A stretch of 33,154 nucleotides of DNA from Oscillospiraceae bacterium (GCA_029227055.1 JAQXZE010000061.1:1-33154); one strand, 5' to 3'; shown: positions 1-6,146, counted from the stretch's first letter. The notes: a model not told the origin generated them from the letters alone. Made by a program: numbers and translations.

Positions 1-96
1 ACGGCGATATAAGGGAATAAAAAGATGCGTCTGCGCTCGGAGATGCCGAAAGGAATTACTTTTTGGACAGGGGTTCAATTCCCCTCGCCTCCACCA
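1..96 (+). ncRNA. ssrA: tmRNA (transfer-messenger RNA), 3' part only
   Basis: The 3' end of tmRNA, the tRNA/mRNA hybrid that rescues stalled ribosomes with SmpB. The visible part has the T-arm with the GGTTCAATTCC loop between GGGG/CCCC stem strands (about 70-84), then the acceptor strand and an encoded CCA ending at 96. A tRNA is unlikely because the sequence 5' of the T-arm does not fold as an anticodon arm and the CGCCTCCACCA ending is typical of tmRNA. The 5' part and tag reading frame lie outside the window. Tyrosine recombinases often use the tmRNA 3' end as an attachment site, which fits the accessory genes that follow. Confidence 0.88.
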
Positions 97-101
97 AACG
101 A

Positions 102-162
102 GTATTGGATGAACACCTACTTCTTTTGCGGCGGTTTCGCCGTAAGGTGTGACCTCTGATAC
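102..162. repeat. Imperfect inverted-repeat structure just after tmRNA
   Basis: A nested imperfect palindrome. Arms 102-120 and 142-162 share GTAT..GA..ACACC..AC in inverted order. Inside is a GC-rich hairpin with arms 126-133 and 138-145 around a GTTT loop. No T-run follows it, so it is not a classic terminator. It could be a tmRNA 3' processing structure or recombinase arm sites; I cannot tell which. Confidence 0.35.
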
Positions 163-163
163 A

Positions 164-219
164 AAAACAACAAACCCGCCATCTTAGATTAAACTCTAAG
201 ACGGCGGGTTTGTTGTTTT
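164..219. terminator. Bidirectional intrinsic terminator between tmRNA and the island operon
   Basis: Two 25-nt arms (164-188 and 195-219) are complementary except for one position, around a 6-nt loop. The GC core is CCCGCC/GGCGGG and both ends are A/T-rich, so a U-run follows in either direction. It sits between the plus-strand tmRNA and the minus-strand operon ending at 234. Confidence 0.92.
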
Positions 220-233
220 ATACAGTTGAAAAA

Positions 234-797
234 CTAATCTTTAAGACCTTCTATAAAATCTGATAACAACTTTCCAGCAAACAATTGGTTGCTACAAATA
301 TTCTCCAATTTCTTTTCGTCAAAATTCTCTTTGTCTTTGAATTTTGATTTTAAAAATTGTTTTAAAGCATTTGCTCCGCATAAAATTTGAAACTCATATT
401 GCAATTCGTTTTGGTTGTTGAATTGTTGATTAAATTCTTTTATTAAACCAGAAAGTACTTTTTTTATATCAGACTTATGTAATGCTTTACCAGTTCTAAA
501 CCAAAGATTCAATAAAAACAATGCTTCTTGTTGTCGTTCTTCAGTTCTTAATGCTTCGTCTAATTCCAAATCATCGGTGGCATCAACTAATAAATCGTAT
601 AAAAATATGTCTCTGAAATATCTTGCAGCTTCTTCAACATTCTCCGCAAAAAGAACTTGATGTTCTCCAACCTCAAATGGAGTTGACATTTTAAAAGAAG
701 TATAAATAAAAATGTCATCAGGCTTAGCAAAGGTTAAATCTCGCATAAAACTAGAGTGGTTACTTTTCCAACTTTTAAAATTATTGCAGTCTTTCAT
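234..797 (-). CDS. Unknown 187-aa protein, last gene of the DarT/NADAR operon
   Basis: I do not recognise a family. The protein is soluble-looking and charged, with no signal peptide or membrane segment. The first ~60 residues look mixed alpha/beta; from about residue 75 it is mostly amphipathic helix rich in Glu, Gln, Lys and Asn. Translation starts at ATG 797 after a GGAAG Shine-Dalgarno, 26 nt beyond the stop of the NADAR gene, so it is co-transcribed as the final cistron before the terminator at 164-219. Position suggests an accessory or regulatory partner of the toxin-antitoxin pair, perhaps an extra antitoxin component, but that is inference from context alone. Confidence 0.7.
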   Translation of the reverse strand: MKDCNNFKSWKSNHSSFMRDLTFAKPDDIFIYTSFKMSTPFEVGEHQVLFAENVEEAARYFRDIFLYDLLVDATDDLELDEALRTEERQQEALFLLNLWFRTGKALHKSDIKKVLSGLIKEFNQQFNNQNELQYEFQILCGANALKQFLKSKFKDKENFDEKKLENICSNQLFAGKLLSDFIEGLKD

Positions 798-823
798 TTT
801 TTATCTTCCTTCACAAAAAGTAA

Positions 824-1507
824 TCAAAAAAATGAAATTTGAACTCCTTCAGTAATTTTATTTTCATCTGAATATACTATTTCTTTAAATGCGTCCTTGT
901 TCTTTAATGCATCCGACAACAAGCCTTTTTTTAATAAAGATACGCAAATCGCAGCGGATCTTGCCTGACAGTTAATTGATTTTTCTGGATTAAAAGCAAT
1001 ATCAGTAAAGGCGTTATATTCAGATAATTTTGTAAGCAGTTCCTCATTTTGTGAAACAGCATTAACATATAACCAATCATAAAAAAATGTTTTAGGATTT
1101 ATGGGAAATTCATTACCTAAGAGAACAAATTTCATTAATCGTCCGCTATTCGACAGTCTTTCGTCTCTTTTTGAAACTATCGACGGACTATAAAATAAAT
1201 CGGTATATGGCCCACCATTTTCAAAAACTTTACTGGACTGAAAGGCAGATTCAACCGTCGTTTTTTTACCATCGATTGAAACGCCCAAATTAAAGGCACT
1301 TAATTTCGTGCCAAGTTCAGTAAGTGAATAGCGTGAAATTTCTAAGACCTTAACTTCAGGTTGCAGTTTTTTGATTGCAGCATGCAAACTATCAACGGAT
1401 TTTTGCTTTTGTCGAATAGCAAATCCATTGAAATACGTAAACTGCATATTTATTTCTTTAAAATAAGGTTTGCCTTCACTAATTAAAAAGGTAGGTCTTC
1501 TTGCCAT
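824..1507 (-). CDS. darG: NADAR-type antitoxin of a DarT1-like system
   Basis: Likely the antitoxin that reverses or blocks DNA ADP-ribosylation by the adjacent DarT. The 227-aa protein matches, by recall, the NADAR family found beside DarT1 toxins: an MARRPTF start, FNGFAIRQKQKS near residues 27-38, the ENGGPYTDL motif near 96-104, SGRL near 121, FYDWLYVNA near 142-150 and a SINCQARSAA segment near 177-186. NADAR enzymes are reported to remove ADP-ribose from guanine bases; antitoxins of DarTG2 systems use a macrodomain instead. The start ATG lies inside the end of darT (25-nt overlap), the usual sign of translational coupling. The 187-aa unknown follows 26 nt later. Confidence is good for the family, lower for substrate specificity. 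Confidence 0.82.
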   Translation of the reverse strand: MARRPTFLISEGKPYFKEINMQFTYFNGFAIRQKQKSVDSLHAAIKKLQPEVKVLEISRYSLTELGTKLSAFNLGVSIDGKKTTVESAFQSSKVFENGGPYTDLFYSPSIVSKRDERLSNSGRLMKFVLLGNEFPINPKTFFYDWLYVNAVSQNEELLTKLSEYNAFTDIAFNPEKSINCQARSAAICVSLLKKGLLSDALKNKDAFKEIVYSDENKITEGVQISFF

Positions 1508-2223
1508 ACGGTATTATCCTCTTTCGTTAATACATTGTGGTTTTGATAATAGGCATAATCTTTTCTATAAGTAAAAAATTTTCTGTCCACAGCAAATAAA
1601 GGCGAATGATATTTTTCAAAATAATAAGAAAAATCACTATTATTATCAAAATATATTTTTTTGAAATATTCAATTGGTATTGGTCCTTTAAGCAAAATCT
1701 CAGCCTGTGGTTCAGTAGTATAATACAAAGGTAAATCTCTGTCTTTTCTCATGTTTTCACAAGCAAACATATACTCCAAATGTTTGAGGTCTGGACCTAT
1801 CGCTTTATCCGGAGCCTTGGAAGATGCATTTACATTGCAAAAAAGTCTTTCATCAATATCAAATTTTTTTATTATAGAAGGGTCTATTTCAATTATGATA
1901 AAGCGTTGTTTCATTTCTTGCTCTTTTTTATATCTCATTTGATAATTTGGAAATGAAATCGACAATGAAATGAAATCTTTTAAATTATCATATCTCGTTG
2001 CATCTGTATACTGATATTTTATGCCATATCTATCACAGTAATTTCTCGAACAAATGCCATTCTTCAAAATACTATCCAAATTGCAAATCGGTGAAAAATG
2101 CAAGAACGAAGCAACATTTCTACTATCAAGGTAAGTTTTGATTTCATCTATATCGTCATTTCGAAGCTTGACTGTTTTATATATAGGATTTTTGTTTTTT
2201 AATTCATATTCACTTATATTCAT
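1483..2223 (-). CDS. darT: DarT-family DNA ADP-ribosyltransferase toxin
   Basis: Toxin that transfers ADP-ribose from NAD+ to bases in single-stranded DNA, stalling replication; DarTG systems act in phage defence. The 246-aa protein has the DarT layout: N-terminal LHFSPICNLDSIL (about 41-53, His42) for NAD binding, TRYDNL with Arg77, a conserved ISLSISFPNYQMRYK segment (85-99), and the C-terminal TEPQAEILLKGPIP motif (170-183) in which Glu175 corresponds to the catalytic Glu. No key residue appears missing. GGAGG lies 6-10 nt upstream of ATG 2223. Its NADAR partner overlaps the 3' end by 25 nt. The C-terminus reads QEDLPF, resembling the acidic tip of bacterial SSB. Residue equivalences are by eye. 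Confidence 0.88.
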   Translation of the reverse strand: MNISEYELKNKNPIYKTVKLRNDDIDEIKTYLDSRNVASFLHFSPICNLDSILKNGICSRNYCDRYGIKYQYTDATRYDNLKDFISLSISFPNYQMRYKKEQEMKQRFIIIEIDPSIIKKFDIDERLFCNVNASSKAPDKAIGPDLKHLEYMFACENMRKDRDLPLYYTTEPQAEILLKGPIPIEYFKKIYFDNNSDFSYYFEKYHSPLFAVDRKFFTYRKDYAYYQNHNVLTKEDNTVWQEDLPF

Positions 2224-2234
2224 CTTTTCTCCTC

Positions 2235-2420
2235 CTAAAAAGGCAATTCTTCTTCCTCTAAAGACAATCCTTTCTCTATTAATTCCTCAAGCAACTCTTT
2301 ACCAATTAATTCTTGACGAGTTATTCTATCAAAATTTATTGCAAAATTATCATCATATACATCCATATATAAAAATTTAGCTTCTGACAACCATTCTTCT
2401 AAGCAATCATTCTTTTCCAT
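2235..2420 (-). CDS. Small acidic protein (61 aa) with an SSB-like C-terminal tip
   Basis: Family not recognised. It is strongly acidic, with a Glu-rich helical second half (about residues 36-52) and the C-terminus SLEEEELPF. The last residues resemble the acidic tip of bacterial single-stranded-DNA-binding protein (DDDLPF/DDDIPF), which docks SSB-interacting enzymes. The gene is real: an AAGGAG Shine-Dalgarno sits 7 nt before ATG 2420, it fits between its neighbours with a 36-nt gap upstream and 11 nt to darT, and it is on the operon strand. It may compete for SSB partners or recruit replication or repair proteins; this is inference from the tail alone. Confidence 0.75.
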   Translation of the reverse strand: MEKNDCLEEWLSEAKFLYMDVYDDNFAINFDRITRQELIGKELLEELIEKGLSLEEEELPF

Positions 2421-2456
2421 TAGAATTCTCCTTTTGATAAACTGTTCTTCATAGTC

Positions 2457-3464
2457 TTAATACCAAAAATATTTTTCATCACTTGTTTCTAATTCACGGA
2501 ATTTTTCATATTCGTCGCAATATTCTTCCATGCTGTCATAAAGTCTATATTTATCTGAATAATCTGCTTCGTCATCATCATAACCACTAGAATCATAAAT
2601 ATATTCAGGATATGAGGCCATATCCTCAGCTTCTAAATCCGCATAATATTGCTCTATTTTTCTAAAAAAGTCATTGTTTCGTTCAGACTTTGAATAACGA
2701 AAATATTTGCAAATAATAGCTTTATCTATCAAAACTGTTGTTTTGTTATCTTCTATAGTTATTTTTGCAATAACGATGCCATCCATATATTTTCCTGTGT
2801 TGTATAAAAGTTTTTTTGTTGTTGAAATGAAATTAAAACTTTTTCTTGTTTCCGGATTGTATAGTGTAGCCTTTGCGCCCTCAGTTTTTATGTAGTGTGT
2901 ACCTGGGAAACGCACAGGAATATAAAATGATAAGTTTTCACTATTCTTGAACAATTCAAAAACTTTAAATGCGCTGATTGGTTGAATAAAAAGGTTAAAC
3001 AAATCACTTTTAGACGTATAGTGCAATTTTTCATATTTTTCTTTCAGTTTAAACCAATTTGTTGTACCTAAAACCTCATGTTTCCCTTTTATTCTCAAAA
3101 CATTAAATAATTTTATACTTATTTTACCCGCTTGCACAAATACATTTTCGCAAAGTTCAACAGGCACTTTAATTACCATTTTTGATTTTAGTTTTGCACA
3201 ATCCTCACTGTAAGAACAAAGACCATAGTTTTTACCGTGATTATCAATTAAAGAAACCACTTTGCCCGTAAAAACATCTAAACCTACAATCTTCAAATAT
3301 TTACGACCTTTTTGTTCACATATTCTATTGGATATAATTGCGATGTTTCTAATATCTTGACCGTTTAAGTCCGAAAGAAAAACATCATAGTATTTACGCA
3401 CTGTGTCATATTGTTCTTCATCAATACCAGTGGGCACGAATTCCTCATAATATAAATCATTCAT
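2457..3464 (-). CDS. 335-aa protein, possibly dual-OB-like, with acidic tail
   Basis: Weakly recognised. Residues ~38-100 contain IAIISNRICEQKGRKYLKI followed by a VGLDVFTGKVVSLI strand pattern, which recalls proteins annotated as dual OB-domain proteins (short beta strands, a GxxxxTGxxV turn). The middle is beta-rich and basic with several aromatic residues, compatible with nucleic-acid binding. Residues ~275-335 are extremely acidic and Tyr-rich. There is no signal peptide or membrane segment. It lies 14 nt after the smr-like gene and 36 nt before the 61-aa gene, in one operon. The OB assignment is a hypothesis; the gene itself is well supported by length, spacing and strand. Confidence 0.72.
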   Translation of the reverse strand: MNDLYYEEFVPTGIDEEQYDTVRKYYDVFLSDLNGQDIRNIAIISNRICEQKGRKYLKIVGLDVFTGKVVSLIDNHGKNYGLCSYSEDCAKLKSKMVIKVPVELCENVFVQAGKISIKLFNVLRIKGKHEVLGTTNWFKLKEKYEKLHYTSKSDLFNLFIQPISAFKVFELFKNSENLSFYIPVRFPGTHYIKTEGAKATLYNPETRKSFNFISTTKKLLYNTGKYMDGIVIAKITIEDNKTTVLIDKAIICKYFRYSKSERNNDFFRKIEQYYADLEAEDMASYPEYIYDSSGYDDDEADYSDKYRLYDSMEEYCDEYEKFRELETSDEKYFWY

Positions 3465-3478
3465 TCAATTATATCCTT

Positions 3479-3736
3479 TCATTGTGCCATTATCAAAACG
3501 GTTATTCCTTGATTCAAACTTAAATACTTGCGCGCAACTTTTTTACACTTAAACTCGTTACGTACCATTTGTTGCAATTCGGTTCCTCTATGATATCCAT
3601 GAATTACAACAATCTCTTTGACATCACTCGGCGCTAATAACACGCTTTTCGTGAGAACATCTTTTGCCATTACAACGGATAACTTGTGTAAATCTACATA
3701 CATAATTTCGTTTTCTTTACATGTTGAATAATACAT
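3479..3736 (-). CDS. Small stand-alone Smr-domain protein (85 aa)
   Basis: An Smr (small MutS-related) domain almost alone. VDLHKLS (14-20) is the conserved N-terminal (L/V)DLH motif, IVVIHGYHRGTEL (42-54) is the central HGxxxGT loop, and the end ITVLIMA is the last strand. Smr domains in MutS2 and related proteins bind and nick or cleave DNA or RNA. It is the first cistron of the operon, with AGGAG 7 nt before ATG 3736, and is directly preceded by the structured leader at 3770-3914. Small Smr proteins of this length occur widely in Clostridia, often near mobile or defence genes; target unknown. Confidence 0.8.
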   Translation of the reverse strand: MYYSTCKENEIMYVDLHKLSVVMAKDVLTKSVLLAPSDVKEIVVIHGYHRGTELQQMVRNEFKCKKVARKYLSLNQGITVLIMAQ

Positions 3737-3748
3737 ATAAATGCTCCT

Positions 3749-3776
3749 CTATTTCTTTTTCTGGGAAATAGAAAAA
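3749..3776 (-). promoter_or_regulatory. Two mutually exclusive hairpins before the smr-like ribosome site
   Basis: On the minus strand CTATTTC/GAAATAG (3765-3771 with 3749-3755) forms a perfect 7-bp hairpin ending one base before the AGGAG at 3744-3748. Alternatively TTTTTCT/AGAAAAA (3770-3776 with 3756-3762) forms a different perfect 7-bp hairpin. They share bases and cannot coexist. The second also uses the U-run after the closing helix of the leader RNA, so the pair could link leader folding to termination or initiation. Both stems are A/T-rich and weak. Confidence 0.45.
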
Positions 3777-3914
3777 CGCCTGTAGAAAAATATCTATTAA
3801 TGAAAGTTACAACAAACCAAGCCTTGATTTCCCATTCAAGACCTAATTATATTATCCGAGTCTAACAGATAATTGTTGTAACAAACAAAAATAAATAGCT
3901 TTCTACAAGCGTTT
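3770..3914 (-). ncRNA. Candidate structured leader RNA or small ncRNA (~145 nt), unknown class
   Basis: Read on the minus strand, bases 3914-3900 pair with 3788-3774 as a continuous 15-bp helix (AAACGC..TGTAGAAA) whose only non-Watson-Crick pair is U-G; as plus-strand RNA it would be an A-C mismatch, so the fold favours minus-strand RNA. Nested inside are CUAUUUA/UAAUAG (3892-3898 with 3794-3799), a perfect 10-bp helix GTTACAACAA/TTGTTGTAAC (3806-3815 with 3873-3882), and two small hairpins (3852-3872 with UUAUC/GAUAA; 3823-3840 with CUUGA/UCAAG). The promoter at 3920-3948 places the first transcribed base at about 3914, the start of the closing helix. A U5 run follows the 3' strand. I do not recognise an Rfam family. 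Confidence 0.6.
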
Positions 3915-3919
3915 GTATT

Positions 3920-3948
3920 ATGATAACACATTCTAAATACTTTGTCAA
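3920..3948 (-). promoter_or_regulatory. Sigma-A type promoter for the leader RNA and island operon
   Basis: Minus strand: -35 TTGACA (3943-3948), 17-bp spacer, -10 TATCAT (3920-3925). The -35 is perfect and the -10 differs from TATAAT at one position. Predicted transcription start is about 3913-3914, exactly at the first base of the leader's closing helix. No other convincing promoter is seen within the operon. Confidence 0.8.
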
Positions 3949-4087
3949 TATTTATTTAAATTTTTATAAATCCATCGATTTTGATTTCCTTTTCTTTTTT
4001 AATTATTACGCTATCCGGAATAGTTATACTTTTAGTGTTTTGCCAGATAGACCCATAAAAGACAATAAAAACATACATTTTTATATT

Positions 4088-4145
4088 TGTGCCGTAGGCA
4101 CACCAAGATTATTCATTTTTAATTATTCATCATTCATTATTCATT
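4088..4145. repeat. AT-rich intergenic repeat (GCC-hairpin plus ATTCAT repeats)
   Basis: A short perfect palindrome TGTGCC-GTA-GGCACA (4088-4102) is followed by imperfect direct repeats of ATTCAT/ATTATTCAT (4111-4145). It marks the right side of the AT-rich island just before the spoIVA terminator. Such sequences are frequent non-coding repeats in Clostridia. The rest of 3949-4087 is AT-rich with nothing else I can support. Confidence 0.5.
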
Positions 4146-4155
4146 AAACAAAAAC

Positions 4156-4174
4156 GGGAGGCTGAACGCCTCCC
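4156..4174 (-). terminator. spoIVA intrinsic terminator
   Basis: Perfect 7-bp stem GGGAGGC/GCCTCCC with a 5-nt loop. Read on the minus strand it is followed by GTTTTTGTTT, a good U-run. It lies 18 bases beyond the spoIVA stop. Confidence 0.9.
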
Positions 4175-4192
4175 ATACAAAGTTATTTAAAT

Positions 4193-5671
4193 CTACAGAA
4201 TTATACAAACAAGTCCGTTACAGCCGTCATTTATTACGCGCTCGATTGTTTCCTGAACCCTCATTCGAGCATCAACCGGCATTCTTGCAAGCTTGGTATG
4301 AAGTCCCTCGTTTACAAGCTCGTGAAGTGATTTTCCGAATATATTGGAATCCCAAATCTTAACGGGGTCTTCTTCAAATTCGCTAAGTAAATACATAATA
4401 AGGTCTTCCGACTGCTTTTCACTTCCCACAATCGGACTTACTTCGGTAGTAATATTAGCCTTCATAAGATGTATTGATGGTGCCGACGCTTTAAGCCGCA
4501 CGCCGTATCTTCCGCCCTGCTTTACAATTTCTGGCTCTTCTAAGGTTAGCTCCTCAATAGACGGCATAACTATTCCGTAGCCCGTTGCCTCTACCTCGTC
4601 GAGCGCACCTTTAATCCGCTCGTAATCCTTTTTCATAACCGCGAGACTTGAAATACAGCTCATAAGCTCCTGTTCGTCACTTATAACAAGACCCGTAGTT
4701 TCTGCAAGAATCTTATAAAAGAGCTCGGGATTAATTTCCACCTTTACCTTTGCCTTGCCCTGCCCTAAATCTATACTTTCAATAGATACATTTTCTATGT
4801 TTTCGTTTTCCTTAAACTCAGCATTAAATCCTGTTATATCTCTTATATGTTTTATATTCTCTGCCGAGTGGCGTATAGCTTCTGTAATATTTGACCGCAA
4901 CCAATGTTCAACGCTCAAAGAGTTTACCCACTTAGGATAATTAAAGCATATCTCTTTTACAGGGAATTCAAATAAAATCTTAGAGAGAATATTTTTTATA
5001 TCGTTTTCATTGAGGTCAAGACAGTTTACGGGAATAACAGGAACGCTGTATTTTAAGGAAAGCTCTTCCGAGAGTGCATAAGCCGACTCGCTCTCGGGGT
5101 ACATACAGTTTAAAAGCACTATAAAGGGCTTATTGATTTGCCTTAGCTCGTCAACTACACGCTCTTCTGCCTCGGCGTATTCCTCTCTAGGAATATCACT
5201 GATACTGCCGTCTGTTGTAATTACAAGACCTATTGTAGAATGTTCGGTTATAACCTTTCTAGTCCCGATTTCAGCCGCCATATTAAAGGGAATTGGCTCA
5301 TCGTACCAAGGGGTCATAACCATTCTAGGTTGGTCGCCCTCTATGTAACCTAGGGAACTCGGAACAATATAGCCTACGCAGTCTATAAGCCGTACATTCA
5401 TTTTCGCCGAATTATCTATGCTGATTTCTACCGCCTTTTCGGGTATGAATTTGGGCTCGGTTGTCATAATTGTTCTGCCTGACGACGCCTGAGGAAGCTC
5501 ATCATTAGCGCGTTCTCTTTCGTATTCCTCAGCTATATTCGGCATAACAAGTTTATCCATAAACTGCTTTATAAATGTAGATTTGCCTGTGCGGACCGGT
5601 CCTACTATTCCAACATAAATATCTCCGCCGGTCCTAGCCGAAATATCGCTATATATGTTTGCGTTTGTCAT
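4193..5671 (-). CDS. spoIVA: Stage IV sporulation protein A, spore coat morphogenetic ATPase
   Basis: SpoIVA polymerises on the forespore outer membrane after ATP hydrolysis and forms the basement layer of the spore coat. The 492-aa product equals the usual length. Near the N-terminus is ISARTGGDIYVGIVGPVRTG; the Walker A GPVRTGKS spans 24-31 with Lys30, the position known from B. subtilis. DELPQASSGRTIMTTEPKF and RLIDCVGY (Walker B region) follow, and the conserved C-terminal region ends GCNGLVCIIL. The frame stays open to a GTG at 5686, but that GTG and its next codons are the GGAGGAAG Shine-Dalgarno of ATG 5671, so 5671 is the start. A near-consensus sigma-E promoter lies upstream. Monocistronic, with its own terminator. 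Confidence 0.97.
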   Translation of the reverse strand: MTNANIYSDISARTGGDIYVGIVGPVRTGKSTFIKQFMDKLVMPNIAEEYERERANDELPQASSGRTIMTTEPKFIPEKAVEISIDNSAKMNVRLIDCVGYIVPSSLGYIEGDQPRMVMTPWYDEPIPFNMAAEIGTRKVITEHSTIGLVITTDGSISDIPREEYAEAEERVVDELRQINKPFIVLLNCMYPESESAYALSEELSLKYSVPVIPVNCLDLNENDIKNILSKILFEFPVKEICFNYPKWVNSLSVEHWLRSNITEAIRHSAENIKHIRDITGFNAEFKENENIENVSIESIDLGQGKAKVKVEINPELFYKILAETTGLVISDEQELMSCISSLAVMKKDYERIKGALDEVEATGYGIVMPSIEELTLEEPEIVKQGGRYGVRLKASAPSIHLMKANITTEVSPIVGSEKQSEDLIMYLLSEFEEDPVKIWDSNIFGKSLHELVNEGLHTKLARMPVDARMRVQETIERVINDGCNGLVCIIL

Positions 5672-5707
5672 AAAAGCTTCCTCCACTTAAAAAACTTCTT
5701 TTGTATA

Positions 5708-5736
5708 AAGATATGAGTGGGATTTTTCTAATATGA
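5708..5736 (-). promoter_or_regulatory. Sigma-E promoter of spoIVA
   Basis: Minus strand: -35 TCATATT (5730-5736) fits KMATATT, a 14-bp spacer, then -10 CATATCTT (5708-5715) against CATACAMT. This is the mother-cell sigma-E pattern expected for spoIVA. The predicted start, about 5700, leaves a ~30-nt leader before the Shine-Dalgarno and ATG 5671. Confidence 0.78.
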
Positions 5737-5741
5737 CAACC

Positions 5742-5963
5742 TTTTTGATAATGATTATAGAATGTCGAAACGACTATTTTCGTTTCGACAAGCCGATTTT
5801 ATCGGCTTTCGCATAATTAAATTTCAAAAAATTTAATTATGCTCTACATTCATTGCAATGGATTAGTCCAAATTTTTATGAAAAATTTGGCACAATATCA
5901 AAGATATTGTGTCGAAATAGCGTGAATTAATGCTATTTCGATTTACTATAACCATTATAAAAA
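5742..5963. repeat. Multi-hairpin element: consecutive palindromes inside a terminal inverted repeat
   Basis: Ends 5742-5760 and 5946-5963 are inverted repeats with one mismatch and one extra base. Inside stand perfect stems one after another: 10 bp (5764-5773/5780-5789), 8 bp (5790-5797/5801-5808), 14 bp (5811-5824/5829-5842), a small palindrome CATTGCAATG (5851-5860), 10 bp (5868-5877/5881-5890), 9 bp (5891-5899/5903-5911) and 10 bp (5912-5921/5932-5941). The second stem abuts the first, the sixth abuts the fifth, and the seventh abuts the sixth. No open frame is inside. It looks like a non-autonomous mobile element (MITE-like) or a structured extragenic repeat. The remaining gap to 6213 holds a weak promoter and an operator-like palindrome. 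Confidence 0.8.
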
Positions 5964-6117
5964 CCAAACCTCTTTAAATTTAGCGAAATTCATAATATTA
6001 TTCGGCGCAAAAAGTAAACATTAGTTTCCAAAAAACACCTTTATTTTTAAAAAAATTAGAGTAATTTTCCATATTATTAGCAGCTTTGCAACCTATAGTT
6101 GCGAAAAATTCAATGTT

Positions 6118-6146
6118 TTGTTGCTTGTAATTTCTTTCCAGATAAT
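6118..6146 (+). promoter_or_regulatory. Possible promoter of the HTH-GlmM operon
   Basis: TTGTTG (6118-6123), 17-bp spacer, GATAAT (6141-6146). The -10 matches five of six consensus positions, the -35 four. It is the best candidate upstream of ATG 6214; transcription would begin near 6153 and include the palindrome at 6184-6200. Confidence 0.4.

Noticed and set aside
96-108. 13-base match (AAACGAGTATTGG) with 25120-25132, possible att repeat
   Set aside because: A 13-base match is expected several times by chance in 33 kb, and the second copy is a leader of an ordinary gene, not a junction.
3770-3914. Retron msr-msd-like RNA
   Set aside because: Inverted ends resemble a1/a2, but there is no reverse transcriptase in the operon or nearby.
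3920-4147. 75-aa plus-strand open frame
   Set aside because: It begins inside the -10 of the opposing promoter, has no Shine-Dalgarno, is low-complexity and runs through the ATTCAT repeats.
5672-5686. Longer spoIVA start at GTG 5686
   Set aside because: The extra codons are the ribosome-binding site of ATG 5671, and the 492-aa form matches the family length.
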